Assembly (NCBI GenBank): GCA_023389575.1
Contig: JAEWEG010000068.1
Span: 1-56,889, forward strand
DNA from: Chloroflexota bacterium
GTDB lineage: Bacteria; Chloroflexota; Chloroflexia; Thermomicrobiales; UBA6265
Reading direction: 5' to 3'
Length of the DNA: 56,889 nt
Shown here: piece after piece, positions 24,722-32,906 of the stretch
Layout of the letters: the number at the start of each line of letters is the position of its first letter
How positions within the stretch are numbered: position 1 is the stretch's first letter
Position numbers and translations under genes: made by a program
The notes under the pieces: generated by a model
What the model was told of the DNA's origin: nothing
Database searches by the model: none
The model's input: the letters and a program-made list of their open reading frames with translations, nothing else

Positions 24722-25228
24722 ATGACGGACACAGGTTCATCGAGCGAAGAGGCGATCGGCCGGGAAGCGCGCGTCGCCGAGTTCCGGCAACTGCTGCAGG
24801 ACATGACCTGGACGAGCCTTCGGGTTCGGGCCAGGTTCCTTGGTGAGTATGGGCTGACGAGTTTTCAGGAACTGGTGATGCAGGCGCTCTCCGCGCGTGA
24901 CTCGGCGCCGGACATGGCGGTGATCGCCGAGATGGCCCTGCTTCCGCCAAGCACGATGACCAGCGTGGTGGACCGCCTGGAACGGGACGGCCTGGCGGAA
25001 CGCGCGCCACACCCCACCGATCGGCGCAAGGTGCTGGTGTCGCTGACGGACAAGGGCCAGGAGATGCTCGAGCGGCTGAACGCCGAAGCGATCCGGTTTA
25101 CGGCGGACCTGTTGCGCGATGTAGACGACCAGGCGCTCGCGATGGTCATCCAGACCCTCGGCCGGATGAGTGACCGGCTGGAGCATATCGATGGAGAACG
25201 GCCGTCACTCGCCCAGCCGGAAGCGTGA
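24722..25228 (+). CDS. MarR-family regulator
   Basis: A 168-residue winged-helix protein: LTSFQELVMQALSARDSAPDMAVIAEMALLPPSTMTSVVDRLERDGLAERAPHPTDRRKVLVSLT-type core (DRR wing loop present). It probably represses the RND pump just upstream through the inverted repeat at 21468-21506. ATG 24722 follows GGGGAGGAAGC. Its last 24 bases overlap the end of the convergent ECF sigma gene. Confidence 0.92.
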   Translation: MTDTGSSSEEAIGREARVAEFRQLLQDMTWTSLRVRARFLGEYGLTSFQELVMQALSARDSAPDMAVIAEMALLPPSTMTSVVDRLERDGLAERAPHPTDRRKVLVSLTDKGQEMLERLNAEAIRFTADLLRDVDDQALAMVIQTLGRMSDRLEHIDGERPSLAQPEA

Positions 25229-26062
25229 GGACCCGAGACTCCGCGCCAGGTGTCGGAGCTTGTCGAAGTTGCGGCTGAACCAGATGGTCTCGACCTTGCC
25301 GTTCGACATGCTGGCCTGCATCACGGTGGAGAGGATTCCCTGCTCCCAAACGAGCAGGGCGGGCGCGCCATTCACCCGTTCCACCGTATAGGTCCACTGT
25401 CCCTCGGTGGCGTAGCGCGTGGTGAGGCCGGCCAGACCCCGCGAGACGCGGTCCACGCCCAGGATCGGGCGGCGGGCGGCTCGCCGCTCTGGCCCGCCAT
25501 CGCTGATCCAGGCCACGTCGTCCGCCAGCAGGGCGGCGAGCCGCTGGACATCTCCGGACTGAATCGCGTCGAACACCCTGCCAAGAACGGGTTCCAGCTC
25601 GGCGGCTGGCGGTTGAGGCGAGGGGGCGAGGTCTTCCATCCTGGCCCGCGCCCGGCGGAAAAGTTGCCGGCAGGTCGCGGCTGGTTTGCCCAGCAGGTCA
25701 GCGATCTCGTCGTAGGGGACATCGAAGCTTTCGCGGAGGACGTAGACGACGCGCTGCTCCGGCGTGAGCCGGTCGAGCACGGTCAGAATGGCCATGGAGA
25801 CGGACTCGCGTTGTTCGAGTTGCGCGTCGGGTCCCGGCTCCGGGTCGCGGGTGAGGAGTGGTTCGGGGAGCCAGGGGCCGACGTACTGCTCGCGTTTGAC
25901 CCGGGCGGACTTGAGGTGGTCGAGGGAGAGGCGCGAAACGATCGTGGTGAGGTAGGCCCGGATCGACTCGACCGCCGGAGAACCGGCGTCGAGATAGCGG
26001 ACCCAGGCATCGTGGACCAGGTCTTCGGCGTCGCTGGCGCTGCCCGTGAGGCGGTAGGCCAC
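25205..26062 (-). CDS. ECF41-type sigma factor with SnoaL-like C-terminal domain
   Basis: At least 285 residues: sigma region 2 (VAYRLTGSASDAEDLVHDAWVRYL), region 4 (DRLTPEQRVVYVLRESFDVPYDEIADLLGKPAATCRQLFRRAR) and a NTF2/SnoaL-like extension (EPVLGRVFDAIQSGDVQRLAALLADDVAWISDGG). This combination defines ECF41 factors, regulated by their own C-terminal domain. The GTG at 26062 removes the usual RPYLFA lead-in, which is encoded in frame upstream. No ATG, GTG or TTG occurs there, but an ATC at 26131 with GAGAGGGG before it is a possible rare start. The partner carboxymuconolactone decarboxylase gene lies directly upstream. Confidence 0.88.
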   Translation of the reverse strand: MAYRLTGSASDAEDLVHDAWVRYLDAGSPAVESIRAYLTTIVSRLSLDHLKSARVKREQYVGPWLPEPLLTRDPEPGPDAQLEQRESVSMAILTVLDRLTPEQRVVYVLRESFDVPYDEIADLLGKPAATCRQLFRRARARMEDLAPSPQPPAAELEPVLGRVFDAIQSGDVQRLAALLADDVAWISDGGPERRAARRPILGVDRVSRGLAGLTTRYATEGQWTYTVERVNGAPALLVWEQGILSTVMQASMSNGKVETIWFSRNFDKLRHLARSLGSSRFRLGE

Positions 26063-26153
26063 CGCGAACAGGTATGGACGGATGCCCTTATAGGTCAGTG
26101 AGGCCTGGGCCTGGGTGTTGACCGTTTTGATTCCCCTCTCTTCACCGGGCGAT

Positions 26154-26189
26154 CCGGCGCTCCGTCACAACGGTGGGACGGAGCGCCGG
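26154..26189 (-). terminator. Intercistronic hairpin
   Basis: Perfect 13-bp arms CCGGCGCTCCGTC (26154-26166) and GACGGAGCGCCGG (26177-26189) lie between the decarboxylase-like gene and the sigma gene on the same strand. They could reduce read-through to the sigma gene. Confidence 0.6.
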
Positions 26190-26217
26190 GGTTGGTCAGG
26201 GTTTCAACCTAGCGGAA

Positions 26218-26697
26218 CTAGGCGGCGGTGGAAACTGGCTCTTCGGCCGGGATGCTGAACTCCTCGGGCGGGATGCCCCAGGTGATGCAGATACGGTTCC
26301 AGACGTTGATCGTCGCAACGGCAAGCGTGAGCGTGGCGAGTTCCTCTTCGCTGAACTGCTCGCGGGCTTGGGCGAACACCTCGTCCGGCACGTGCTGGTG
26401 CTCCAGGGTCGTCACGGCCTCGGTGAAGGCGAGCGCCGCCTGCTCTCGTGGGCTGAACCAGTCGGTTTCGCGCCAGGCCGAGAGCACGTGGAGACGATCC
26501 TCGCGCTCACCTTCGAGCCGGGCGTCCCGCGAGTGCATGGCGAGGCAGTAGGCGCAACCATTGATCTGCGAGGCGCGCATCTTGATCAGGTGCAGCAGGC
26601 TCGAGTCGAAGCCGGTTTGCCGCAGGAAGTGTTCCAGTTTCAGGACGGGCGCCTGGATGGTGGCGATGTTCTGACGATTTTCGTAGCGAGCGGACAT
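26218..26697 (-). CDS. Carboxymuconolactone decarboxylase (AhpD-like) family protein
   Basis: A 159-residue AhpD-type protein. The redox motif GCAYCLAMHS holds C48, C51 and H55, preceded by LLHLIKMRASQIN. Family members are peroxidase-coupled thiol reductants or lactone decarboxylases. In ECF41 systems this family is the classic partner and target of the sigma factor. It begins at ATG 26697 and is preceded by a matching ECF41 promoter. A role in oxidative or thiol stress is likely but not shown. Confidence 0.92.
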   Translation of the reverse strand: MSARYENRQNIATIQAPVLKLEHFLRQTGFDSSLLHLIKMRASQINGCAYCLAMHSRDARLEGEREDRLHVLSAWRETDWFSPREQAALAFTEAVTTLEHQHVPDEVFAQAREQFSEEELATLTLAVATINVWNRICITWGIPPEEFSIPAEEPVSTAA

Positions 26698-27033
26698 GTG
26701 ACCCTCCAGGGTACATGGGGCACGTTTCGCGGCCCCAGTGGATAAATCGGGCGATCCTTCGCCCTCCTGACCAGTAGACGATTGACCGTCGTGGGACGTG
26801 ACACGCGGATCGGTGCGATGTCCGCTGGCCGGAAGGATCCGAAACGTGGAGGGACGGGCCGGCGATCACGGCGCGGATTTGGCGGGCGAATGCGCTCGGT
26901 CGTTTGCCTGGTCGCGTTATCATCTGGAAACAACGCACGCGTACAGGCGACCACCCGGGGCACGTGGCCCGAGGAGGGGACTTGTGCGCGTTGCCATGGG
27001 GTCATTTCGACTAACCAGCGAGGTCTAGGGTTC
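26698..27033. other. Divergent intergenic region
   Basis: These 336 bases hold the ECF41 promoter (26777-26803). The plus-strand frame upstream of 27034 is open but lacks a ribosome site and family similarity, so it is left non-coding. Confidence 0.5.
26777..26803 (-). promoter_or_regulatory. ECF41-type promoter TGTCAC-G-N16-CGTC
   Basis: On the minus strand, TGTCACG (26797-26803), a 16-base spacer and CGTC (26777-26780) agree with the published ECF41 promoter (TGTCACA and CGTC), about 80 bases before the decarboxylase-like gene. It would make the sigma gene, downstream in the same direction, part of an autoregulated unit. Confidence 0.65.
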
Positions 27034-28680
27034 ATGCCGGATGTGTTGATCGTCAACGGACGGATCGTCGATGGAACAGGCAACGCATGGTTCTACGGAG
27101 ACGTGGTGCTGTCCGGAGAGCGGATCGAACGAATAGCGCCGGCGGGATCGATCGACCCGGCGACCGTGGAAACCGTCATCGACGCCACCGGACATGTGGT
27201 GGCGCCCGGCTTCATCGATATCCAGTCCCATTCGATCATCGCGTGGCTCAACGATTCGCGGTCAATATCGAAAGTGACCCAGGGCGTGACCACGGAGATC
27301 CTGGGCGAGGCGTGGACTCCCGCGCCCTATGGCGGTGAGAACCTGACGCCATTTGGAACTGCGCTTCGGTCTTACGGCGTGGAGATGGCCGAGGAATGGG
27401 AAGCGCGGGCCAAGACCTGGACCCGGTTCGGCGACTGGCTGGCGGATACCGAGTCGCGCGGGGTCTCCGTCAACTTCGGGTCGTTCATCGGCGGAAGCAC
27501 GGTCCGGCGTTATGGAATGGCCGAGCGGATGGGCGAGCCCTCGTCGGAAGAGCTCGCGCTGATGCGCCAGGTCACCGGCGAGGCGATGGAAGACGGCGCC
27601 TTCGGCGTGGCGACGGCGCTGATCTACCCGCCGAACGCCTTCTCGACCACGGACGAACTCGTGGCTGTGATGGAGGTGGTGGCCAAGCACCGTGGCGTGC
27701 ACATCACGCACATCCGGTCGGAAGGCGACAAGATCCACGAGGGACTCGACGAGGCCCTCGAGATCGCCGAACGAACCGGTGTCGCAACCGAGGTCTACCA
27801 TCTGAAGGCGGCCGGCCGGAACAACTGGCCAAAGATGGAGAAGGTCGTCGCTCGGATCACGGAAGCCAGGGCTCGCGGGATCGACATCGCCGCCGATATG
27901 TATCCCTACGACGGCGCGGGGACAGGATTGGAGGCCTGCCTGCCGCCCTGGGCCGACGAGGATGGCCAGCTTCAGGCGAATCTCCGTGACCCGGAAAAGC
28001 GTGAGGCGATCCTGGCCGAAATGCGTGCCCCATCGGGCGACTGGGAAGCAATGGGTCACATGAACGGCCCGGAAGCGGTCTTGCTGGCCCAGTTCTCGAA
28101 GGCGGAGAACAAGGCGTTCCAGGGCAAGACCCTCGCCGAGGCGGCGGAGATGCTCGGCCTGCAATGGCAGGAAGCCGCCCTGGAACTCCTGTCGCGCGAG
28201 GGCACCGACATCTTCTGCATGTACATGATGATGAGCGACGACAACCTCAGGTTGCAGTTCCAGCAACCGTGGATCAAGTTCGGCACCGACGCCGGGGGCA
28301 TTGATCCGGAGACGGCCGCCAGGCGGGGTCTCGTGCATCCCAGGGCCTACGGCACCTACACCAGGATCATGGGCCGCTATGTGCGAGAGTGCGGGTGGAT
28401 GGAGCTGGAGGACGCGGTGCGCAAGGCCAGTTCGGCGGTGGCCGACCGCCTTGGCCTGCGAGACCGCGGGTTGCTGCGCGAGGGGATGTACGCCGATGTG
28501 ATCGTGTTCAACCCGGATACGGTGATCGACCGGGCGACGTACACTGATCCTCACCAACTCTCGGAGGGCATTCGGGACGTGTTCGTGAATGGTACGGCCG
28601 TGCTGCGGGATGGCGTCCATACCGATGCGAAGCCGGGAATGCGCGTGAATGGGCCAGGCTATGTCGAACGAAGCAACTGA
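27034..28680 (+). CDS. N-acyl-D-amino-acid deacylase-like amidohydrolase
   Basis: A 548-residue metal-dependent amidohydrolase. It has IDATGHVVAPGFIDIQSHS near residue 60, HITHIRSEGDKIHEGL, TEVYHLKAAGRNNW, IAADMYPYDGAGTGL, and KFGTDAGG near residue 425, plus a C-terminal beta sandwich (YADVIVFNPDTVIDRATY). The order is that of D-aminoacylases. The first histidine of the HxH motif is Gln here (IQSH), so one metal ligand is missing. The substrate may be an N-acyl-D-amino acid or a cyclic amide. ATG 27034 follows AGGTCTAGGG. It overlaps the next gene by 20 bases, an operon sign. Confidence 0.85.
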   Translation: MPDVLIVNGRIVDGTGNAWFYGDVVLSGERIERIAPAGSIDPATVETVIDATGHVVAPGFIDIQSHSIIAWLNDSRSISKVTQGVTTEILGEAWTPAPYGGENLTPFGTALRSYGVEMAEEWEARAKTWTRFGDWLADTESRGVSVNFGSFIGGSTVRRYGMAERMGEPSSEELALMRQVTGEAMEDGAFGVATALIYPPNAFSTTDELVAVMEVVAKHRGVHITHIRSEGDKIHEGLDEALEIAERTGVATEVYHLKAAGRNNWPKMEKVVARITEARARGIDIAADMYPYDGAGTGLEACLPPWADEDGQLQANLRDPEKREAILAEMRAPSGDWEAMGHMNGPEAVLLAQFSKAENKAFQGKTLAEAAEMLGLQWQEAALELLSREGTDIFCMYMMMSDDNLRLQFQQPWIKFGTDAGGIDPETAARRGLVHPRAYGTYTRIMGRYVRECGWMELEDAVRKASSAVADRLGLRDRGLLREGMYADVIVFNPDTVIDRATYTDPHQLSEGIRDVFVNGTAVLRDGVHTDAKPGMRVNGPGYVERSN

Positions 28681-29869
28681 TCCAACCTGGGCGGATGCGC
28701 GGGCAACCCAACACCTGCTCGAAGGCGCGCGCCGCTTCTTCGGGGAGGTGGTCGAATACGAGGCCGTGGGATCGGCGCCGCACCTGTTGCGAGTGCGGGT
28801 TGGCGATTCCTGGAATGTGGTGCGCCTCTGGCCTGAGGAAACCCGCCGCGAGACCGTCGAGTTGACCGCGAAGGCGTTGAAGGCGGCCTCGGCGATCAAT
28901 GAAGTGTTTCCAGCGCCGTCCACGCTGGATGGCGACACCTCGTCGTGGTCGGTGGAGGTCGGTGACCGGCTCGTCTCGGCCGCGAGCTGGCTGCCCGGTC
29001 GGCCGCTGGCGAGATACGGTGATTTCCGCACTCCGGATGGCGATCCGATCGACGTGCCGCTTCCGGCCTCGGCGCCGGCGGGCGATGTGCTGCTGGCGGC
29101 GGTGACGGCCATGGGCCAGTTCCACAACGAGGCGGCGAGCCTGGCTACGAGCGCGGGCGGTGGCTCGCGCAGTCTCACGCGCCTGATGAAGGAGACCCAG
29201 TCGACCTGGTCCCAGCAACGGCGCGTGGTGGGCGACAAGGCGGCGAACGCCCCGGAAATCCGGCGCTGGTTGCGTTGTGGCAACCGGGTGCTTCCGGTCG
29301 CCAACGAGCACCTGGAACAGTTCGTGGAAACGGTCGCCACCACCACGTTGATTCATGGCGATATCTGGCCGGTGAACCTGCTGGCCGAGGGATCGGCCGC
29401 GGATCGAAGGCTGACCGGCATCGTCGGCTGGTCGTCGGTGCGGGAAGGCTCGCCGCTGATCGACCTTGCGCAATTGGCGGTGCACACGGCGAGTTGGTCT
29501 GGCGCGCTGGCGGAATCGGTGCTGGCGGCCTACGCGGAAACGGGGAGGCTCAGCCCGGTCGAACGGCGCATGCTGCCGGTCGTCGCCGCGCTGGACCTGG
29601 TGCCACGGGTGGGTAACCTGCTGCATCTGGCCTATGTGGACGACCGGATGATCGGCCACGAGTCGCAGCCTGTCCTGCGGAGCGGCATGAAGCAGTTGCT
29701 GGTGTCGCTGGAGAACCTGACGGAGGTGCTGGCGCCGGATACCGAGTGGAGCCAGCGGAAGTACCAGGACAACCGCCGGACTCGTTTCCAGCGAAGCGCT
29801 AAAAAACCTGACGGAACAGGAACGAAACCAGGCCGCCCACGAGGATCAGACCGATCACGCCGAGGGTAA
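28661..29869 (+). CDS. Aminoglycoside-phosphotransferase-like (APH fold) protein
   Basis: A 402-residue protein. The kinase-like N-lobe is residues 30-115 (VGDSWNVVRLWPEE) and the C-lobe has the catalytic loop LIHGDIWPVNLL (H232, D234, N239). The next metal motif, usually ID-W, reads IVGW, with Gly256 in place of the metal-binding Asp. It may therefore be a weak kinase or a pseudokinase. Similar folds phosphorylate antibiotics, choline or homoserine. The last 22 codons run basic and low-complexity and lie antisense to the convergent J-domain gene, an overlap of 71 bases. It starts within the deacylase gene. Confidence 0.75.
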   Translation: MSNEATDPTWADARATQHLLEGARRFFGEVVEYEAVGSAPHLLRVRVGDSWNVVRLWPEETRRETVELTAKALKAASAINEVFPAPSTLDGDTSSWSVEVGDRLVSAASWLPGRPLARYGDFRTPDGDPIDVPLPASAPAGDVLLAAVTAMGQFHNEAASLATSAGGGSRSLTRLMKETQSTWSQQRRVVGDKAANAPEIRRWLRCGNRVLPVANEHLEQFVETVATTTLIHGDIWPVNLLAEGSAADRRLTGIVGWSSVREGSPLIDLAQLAVHTASWSGALAESVLAAYAETGRLSPVERRMLPVVAALDLVPRVGNLLHLAYVDDRMIGHESQPVLRSGMKQLLVSLENLTEVLAPDTEWSQRKYQDNRRTRFQRSAKKPDGTGTKPGRPRGSDRSRRG

Positions 29870-30338
29870 TGACCAGGAAGACGGACAGTAGGCTGATGAG
29901 CGCGGATCGTTCGCTGCGGCGATGGTCCCGCTTTTCGGCCAGGGTGGGTTGCCGCTTCAGCTTGCTCGCGTACGGATCGATCCCACCGGCGGCTGGACCG
30001 GCGAAGCCCCCGACGTAGCGCTTCATGATCTGGTCCTGTACTTCCTGGGCGCGGATCGTGCGGTCGTAGGCCACGCGGGAGACGGGATTCGAGAGGACGC
30101 GATAGGCTTCATTGAGATCCTTGCAGAGGTCCTCGGCGGCCGCGCGCTGGTCCGCCCGTACCCTGTCCGGGTGAAAGCGCTTGATGGTTTCACGGTACGA
30201 GCGGGTAATCTCCGCGGCGGACGCGCTGTACGGAACGTTCAACAGTTGGTAGTGGTTGTCGCGGTCCGGATCGGGGGGGCGGGCGGTGGATTGCTGGTTG
30301 CCGGCCCGGTTCGTCCGGTCGTTGGGACGTGCCGCCAT
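29799..30338 (-). CDS. J-domain protein with C-terminal membrane anchor
   Basis: A 179-residue protein. A disordered N-terminal 30 residues precede a J-domain (residues about 31-97): NHYQLLNVPYSASAAEI, the HPD motif in KRFHPDRVR, and LNEAYRVLSNPVSRVAYD. The C-terminus has a hydrophobic helix ISLLSVFLVITLGVIGLILVGG. It likely recruits DnaK at the membrane. GAGGAG precedes ATG 30338. Confidence 0.9.
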   Translation of the reverse strand: MAARPNDRTNRAGNQQSTARPPDPDRDNHYQLLNVPYSASAAEITRSYRETIKRFHPDRVRADQRAAAEDLCKDLNEAYRVLSNPVSRVAYDRTIRAQEVQDQIMKRYVGGFAGPAAGGIDPYASKLKRQPTLAEKRDHRRSERSALISLLSVFLVITLGVIGLILVGGLVSFLFRQVF

Positions 30339-30516
30339 TGAGACTCCTCGATCGGTGCAATCGGGGTGGAATGATTGGGCACGGGTGCTCTCCCGATCCG
30401 AGCCACATTGTACCGCCCGGCCAGGGTGGAGGAGATGTCGCCCAACCGGCATCCCCGCCTGTCCGGGCAGTTCACACGCCGATATTGCTCGCGCGCCGGT
30501 GCGATACCATCATGTA

Positions 30517-30531
30517 AATATGGTTCATATT
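30517..30531 (+). promoter_or_regulatory. Inverted repeat AATATG-N3-CATATT before the GNAT gene
   Basis: Perfect 6-bp arms (30517-30522 and 30526-30531) with a three-base centre, 17 bases before ATG 30548 and adjacent to a -10-like TACCAT (30505-30510). A candidate operator. Confidence 0.35.
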
Positions 30532-30547
30532 GGAGACTTGCCACACC

Positions 30548-31012
30548 ATGACGGATACCATCATTCGCGTCGCAGGGTCCGACGAGGCCGAGGCCATCAC
30601 CGGGATCGCGGTTCGATCCAAGGCCTACTGGGGTTACGACGACCATTTCATGGAGACGTTCCTCCCGGAACTGACCGTTACCCCCGCCCAGATCGAACAC
30701 GACTATGTCGCCGTCGCCGAGCGAGAGGGGCGGTTGGCCGGGTTCGTCCATCTTCGCCCCGAGGCCGATGGTGTGCTGGAACTCGTCTCCCTGTTCATCG
30801 ATACCTGGACGATCCGGCAAGGAATCGGGCAATTGCTCTGGGACCATGCGATCGCCCGCGCTCGTGAGCTGGGTTATCGCGCCGTGACGCTGGAGAGTGA
30901 TCCGAACGCCGAGGCGTTCTACGGCAGGCAGGGAGCGGTCGCGACTGGCGAGCGCGAATCGAACCTGATGCCTGGTCGTGTGCTGACGCTGATGACGATG
31001 TCGCTGGACTAA
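30548..31012 (+). CDS. GNAT acetyltransferase
   Basis: A 154-residue GNAT-fold protein: YVAVAEREGRLAGFVHLRP (strand), VLELVSLFIDTWTIRQGIGQLLWDHA (acetyl-CoA motif QGIGQLL, a variant of Q/RxxGxG/A) and VTLESDPNAEAFYGRQGA (motif B). It would transfer an acyl group from CoA to an amine; the substrate is unknown. TTGGAGAC precedes ATG 30548. Confidence 0.9.
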   Translation: MTDTIIRVAGSDEAEAITGIAVRSKAYWGYDDHFMETFLPELTVTPAQIEHDYVAVAEREGRLAGFVHLRPEADGVLELVSLFIDTWTIRQGIGQLLWDHAIARARELGYRAVTLESDPNAEAFYGRQGAVATGERESNLMPGRVLTLMTMSLD

Positions 31013-31315
31013 TTGGTCGCTGCCCGGGGTTTTGGATGGCTCGCGGGGCCCTACGGCCAGCGAGGAATCCATGCCTGGCGGACTTCGGATGGCATGGAGC
31101 GATGCGCGCCTTCACCAGGAGTGGGGCGTTCCTGCCCCGGAACCGCCTTGGGCGGTAGAATGAACCATCACGATGCTGCCGGTCGATACCGCGAGGATGG
31201 CGTTGAATCCCGATGTCTCGATGTCCGTGGTGTGTTGCATCCCGCCTGGCGATTGGCCCGCCGGGCGCGTGGATGTGGGTTGGATTGATGGGGCCGGGAT
31301 GTGAAAGGTGTCGAG
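31013..31315. other. Intergenic region before the arginase-fold gene
   Basis: These 303 bases hold no convincing gene. A TAGAAT (31156-31161) is a possible -10, without a matching -35. Confidence 0.4.
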
Positions 31316-32227
31316 ATGGGACTGCGGATCGATGTGGTGACCGTTCCCTACCGCTATGACCAGCGGCGGGATGGTTCGGGTCGTGGGCCGGACGCGCTCC
31401 TGGAGGCTGGGCTTATCGACCGGCTGGAGAAGGCCGGGCTGACCGTGAACGGCGTCGCCGAGGCTGCCCTGCCCGAAGAGGACAGGACCGATGGCTCGAT
31501 CGCGGTCAACGTGGGGCGGCTCGGCGCGCGAACGGCGAACCTGGTGGCCGAGGCGCGCGAACGCGGCTCGGGCGTGCTGGTGATCTCGGGCGACGATACC
31601 GCCATGGTCGGCGTGGTTTCCGGCCTGCAGCGGGTGCATGGAGCCGATGCCCGGATTGGGCTGGTCTGGCTCGATGCCCATGGCGATTTCAATACCCCGG
31701 AGACCTCTTACAGTGGAATCCTGGCTGGGATGCCGGTGGCTATCCTCGCCGGGCTGGCCGGTCCACTCTGGCGCGGGGCGGCCGGGCTCGCGGCGCCGCT
31801 CGCGACCGACAGGATCGTGATTTCGGGCGTGCGCGATCTGGATGAGCGGGAGGAGACCCTGCTCAACTCCACCGATGTGAGCGTGGTGCGTGGAAACGAT
31901 GCCCAGGGCCACCACAGGGCGATCGCCCGCCTGGCGCGAAATTGCGACCTATTGTGCCTGCACGTGGACCTCGACCTGTTGGACCCGGCTCTGGTGCCGA
32001 GCAGCGCCACGCCGGAGCCCGGAGGATTTTCGATTCCCCAGGCAACCACCTTCATCGAAGCGGTGCTCGCCACCGGCAAGGTGTGCGTGACGTCGATGGC
32101 GGGGTTGAATCCCGGAGGCGGACTGCTTGGAAGGCGGTCGGTGGCATCCACGCTGGAGTTGCTCGAAGTGGTGATTCCTCGATGGGCCAGCGTTGAAACG
32201 AGCGAGGCGCCAAATGCCGACGCATGA
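31316..32227 (+). CDS. Arginase/agmatinase-fold protein
   Basis: A 303-residue ureohydrolase-fold protein. Metal motifs WLDAHGDFN (DAHxD) and HVDLDLLDP (DxDxxDP) are present. The first motif, normally GGDHS, reads SGDDTA, so one manganese-ligand histidine is replaced. The family includes arginase, agmatinase and formimidoylglutamase; a changed ligand may mean different metal or chemistry. ATG 31316 has AAAGGTG upstream; GTG 31301 is an alternative. It overlaps the following gene by 14 bases. Confidence 0.82.
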   Translation: MGLRIDVVTVPYRYDQRRDGSGRGPDALLEAGLIDRLEKAGLTVNGVAEAALPEEDRTDGSIAVNVGRLGARTANLVAEARERGSGVLVISGDDTAMVGVVSGLQRVHGADARIGLVWLDAHGDFNTPETSYSGILAGMPVAILAGLAGPLWRGAAGLAAPLATDRIVISGVRDLDEREETLLNSTDVSVVRGNDAQGHHRAIARLARNCDLLCLHVDLDLLDPALVPSSATPEPGGFSIPQATTFIEAVLATGKVCVTSMAGLNPGGGLLGRRSVASTLELLEVVIPRWASVETSEAPNADA

Positions 32228-32654
32228 CGCGCCAGACCATCCCCTGACGGCTATCCTGCGGACGGCGTTCGACGCCCAGCTGGAATCCGGCGAGGTCGAC
32301 CTGGTGGTGGACCTGAACGTGCCGGAGTTCGACATCCAGGCCGACGAGTGGACGTTGCACCTCGAAGGCTGGCCGATTTTGACGGCGTTCGTGGCGCTCG
32401 ACGATGAACCAACCACCGAGCGCGAGCGGGAAGCGGCGCTTGACGCCGCGCTCGACAGCCAGAACATGGCCGCGCTGCGGGAAGTCAACCGGAACCTGGA
32501 TGACGGCCTCCGCGCGGTGCTGCTCGATTCGGCCGATGAACTGTCGGCGGTGCTCGCCTCCGCCATCGGCACGCATCAGGCGAGTGACCTGCTCGACTCG
32601 CTCAACGGCGATGACGACCCAATCGAGTCCCTGAACGACGAGGAGGAGGCCTGA
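32214..32654 (+). CDS. Unknown acidic protein
   Basis: A 146-residue, strongly acidic protein. It starts with THDAPDHPLTAILRTAFDAQ and has helical segments with REREAALDAALDSQ and LLDSADELSAVLASAIGTHQ, ending in an Asp/Glu-rich tail. No family is recognised. It starts within the arginase-fold gene (ATG 32214 versus stop 32227), so it is translationally coupled and may be its partner. Confidence 0.62.
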   Translation: MPTHDAPDHPLTAILRTAFDAQLESGEVDLVVDLNVPEFDIQADEWTLHLEGWPILTAFVALDDEPTTEREREAALDAALDSQNMAALREVNRNLDDGLRAVLLDSADELSAVLASAIGTHQASDLLDSLNGDDDPIESLNDEEEA

Positions 32655-32692
32655 TCCGGGGTCACCCGGGCCAGCAATAACCTTAAGCCGCG

Positions 32693-32736
32693 TTTCAGGA
32701 AATCGTTACCCGCGATTCAGACGGGGACTCCAGACT
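32693..32736 (+). promoter_or_regulatory. OmpR/PhoB-type repeats and -10 for HtrA
   Basis: TTTCAGG (32693-32699) and ATTCAGA (32715-32721) are 22 bases apart, with a weak middle unit CGTTACC (32704-32710), i.e. an 11-bp period. Nine bases after the last unit is CAGACT (32731-32736), a -10-like hexamer. The same spacing occurs at 34188-34231 and 41109-41141. Confidence 0.6.
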
Positions 32737-32906
32737 TGAAACCTGGAACAGGCGCGACGATCTGACAACGTCGCCACGTGATGTGTTGAATCCGGTGGAC
32801 AGCCGCGAGATCTGGCATGGATGTCCGTTGGTTGACGCACGCGCTCACGGCGGGAAGACGCCCGCGCCCTGAAATCCAGTCGGTTCACATACAACGGAGT
32901 CTCATC

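Noticed and set aside
26782..27033. N-terminal extension of the amidohydrolase
   Set aside because: It is in frame but has no ribosome site, runs through the ECF41 promoter and adds a basic low-complexity segment absent from the family.
27262..29346. A 694-residue open frame on the minus strand
   Set aside because: It is antisense to the amidohydrolase and APH-like genes and low in complexity, a product of high GC content.
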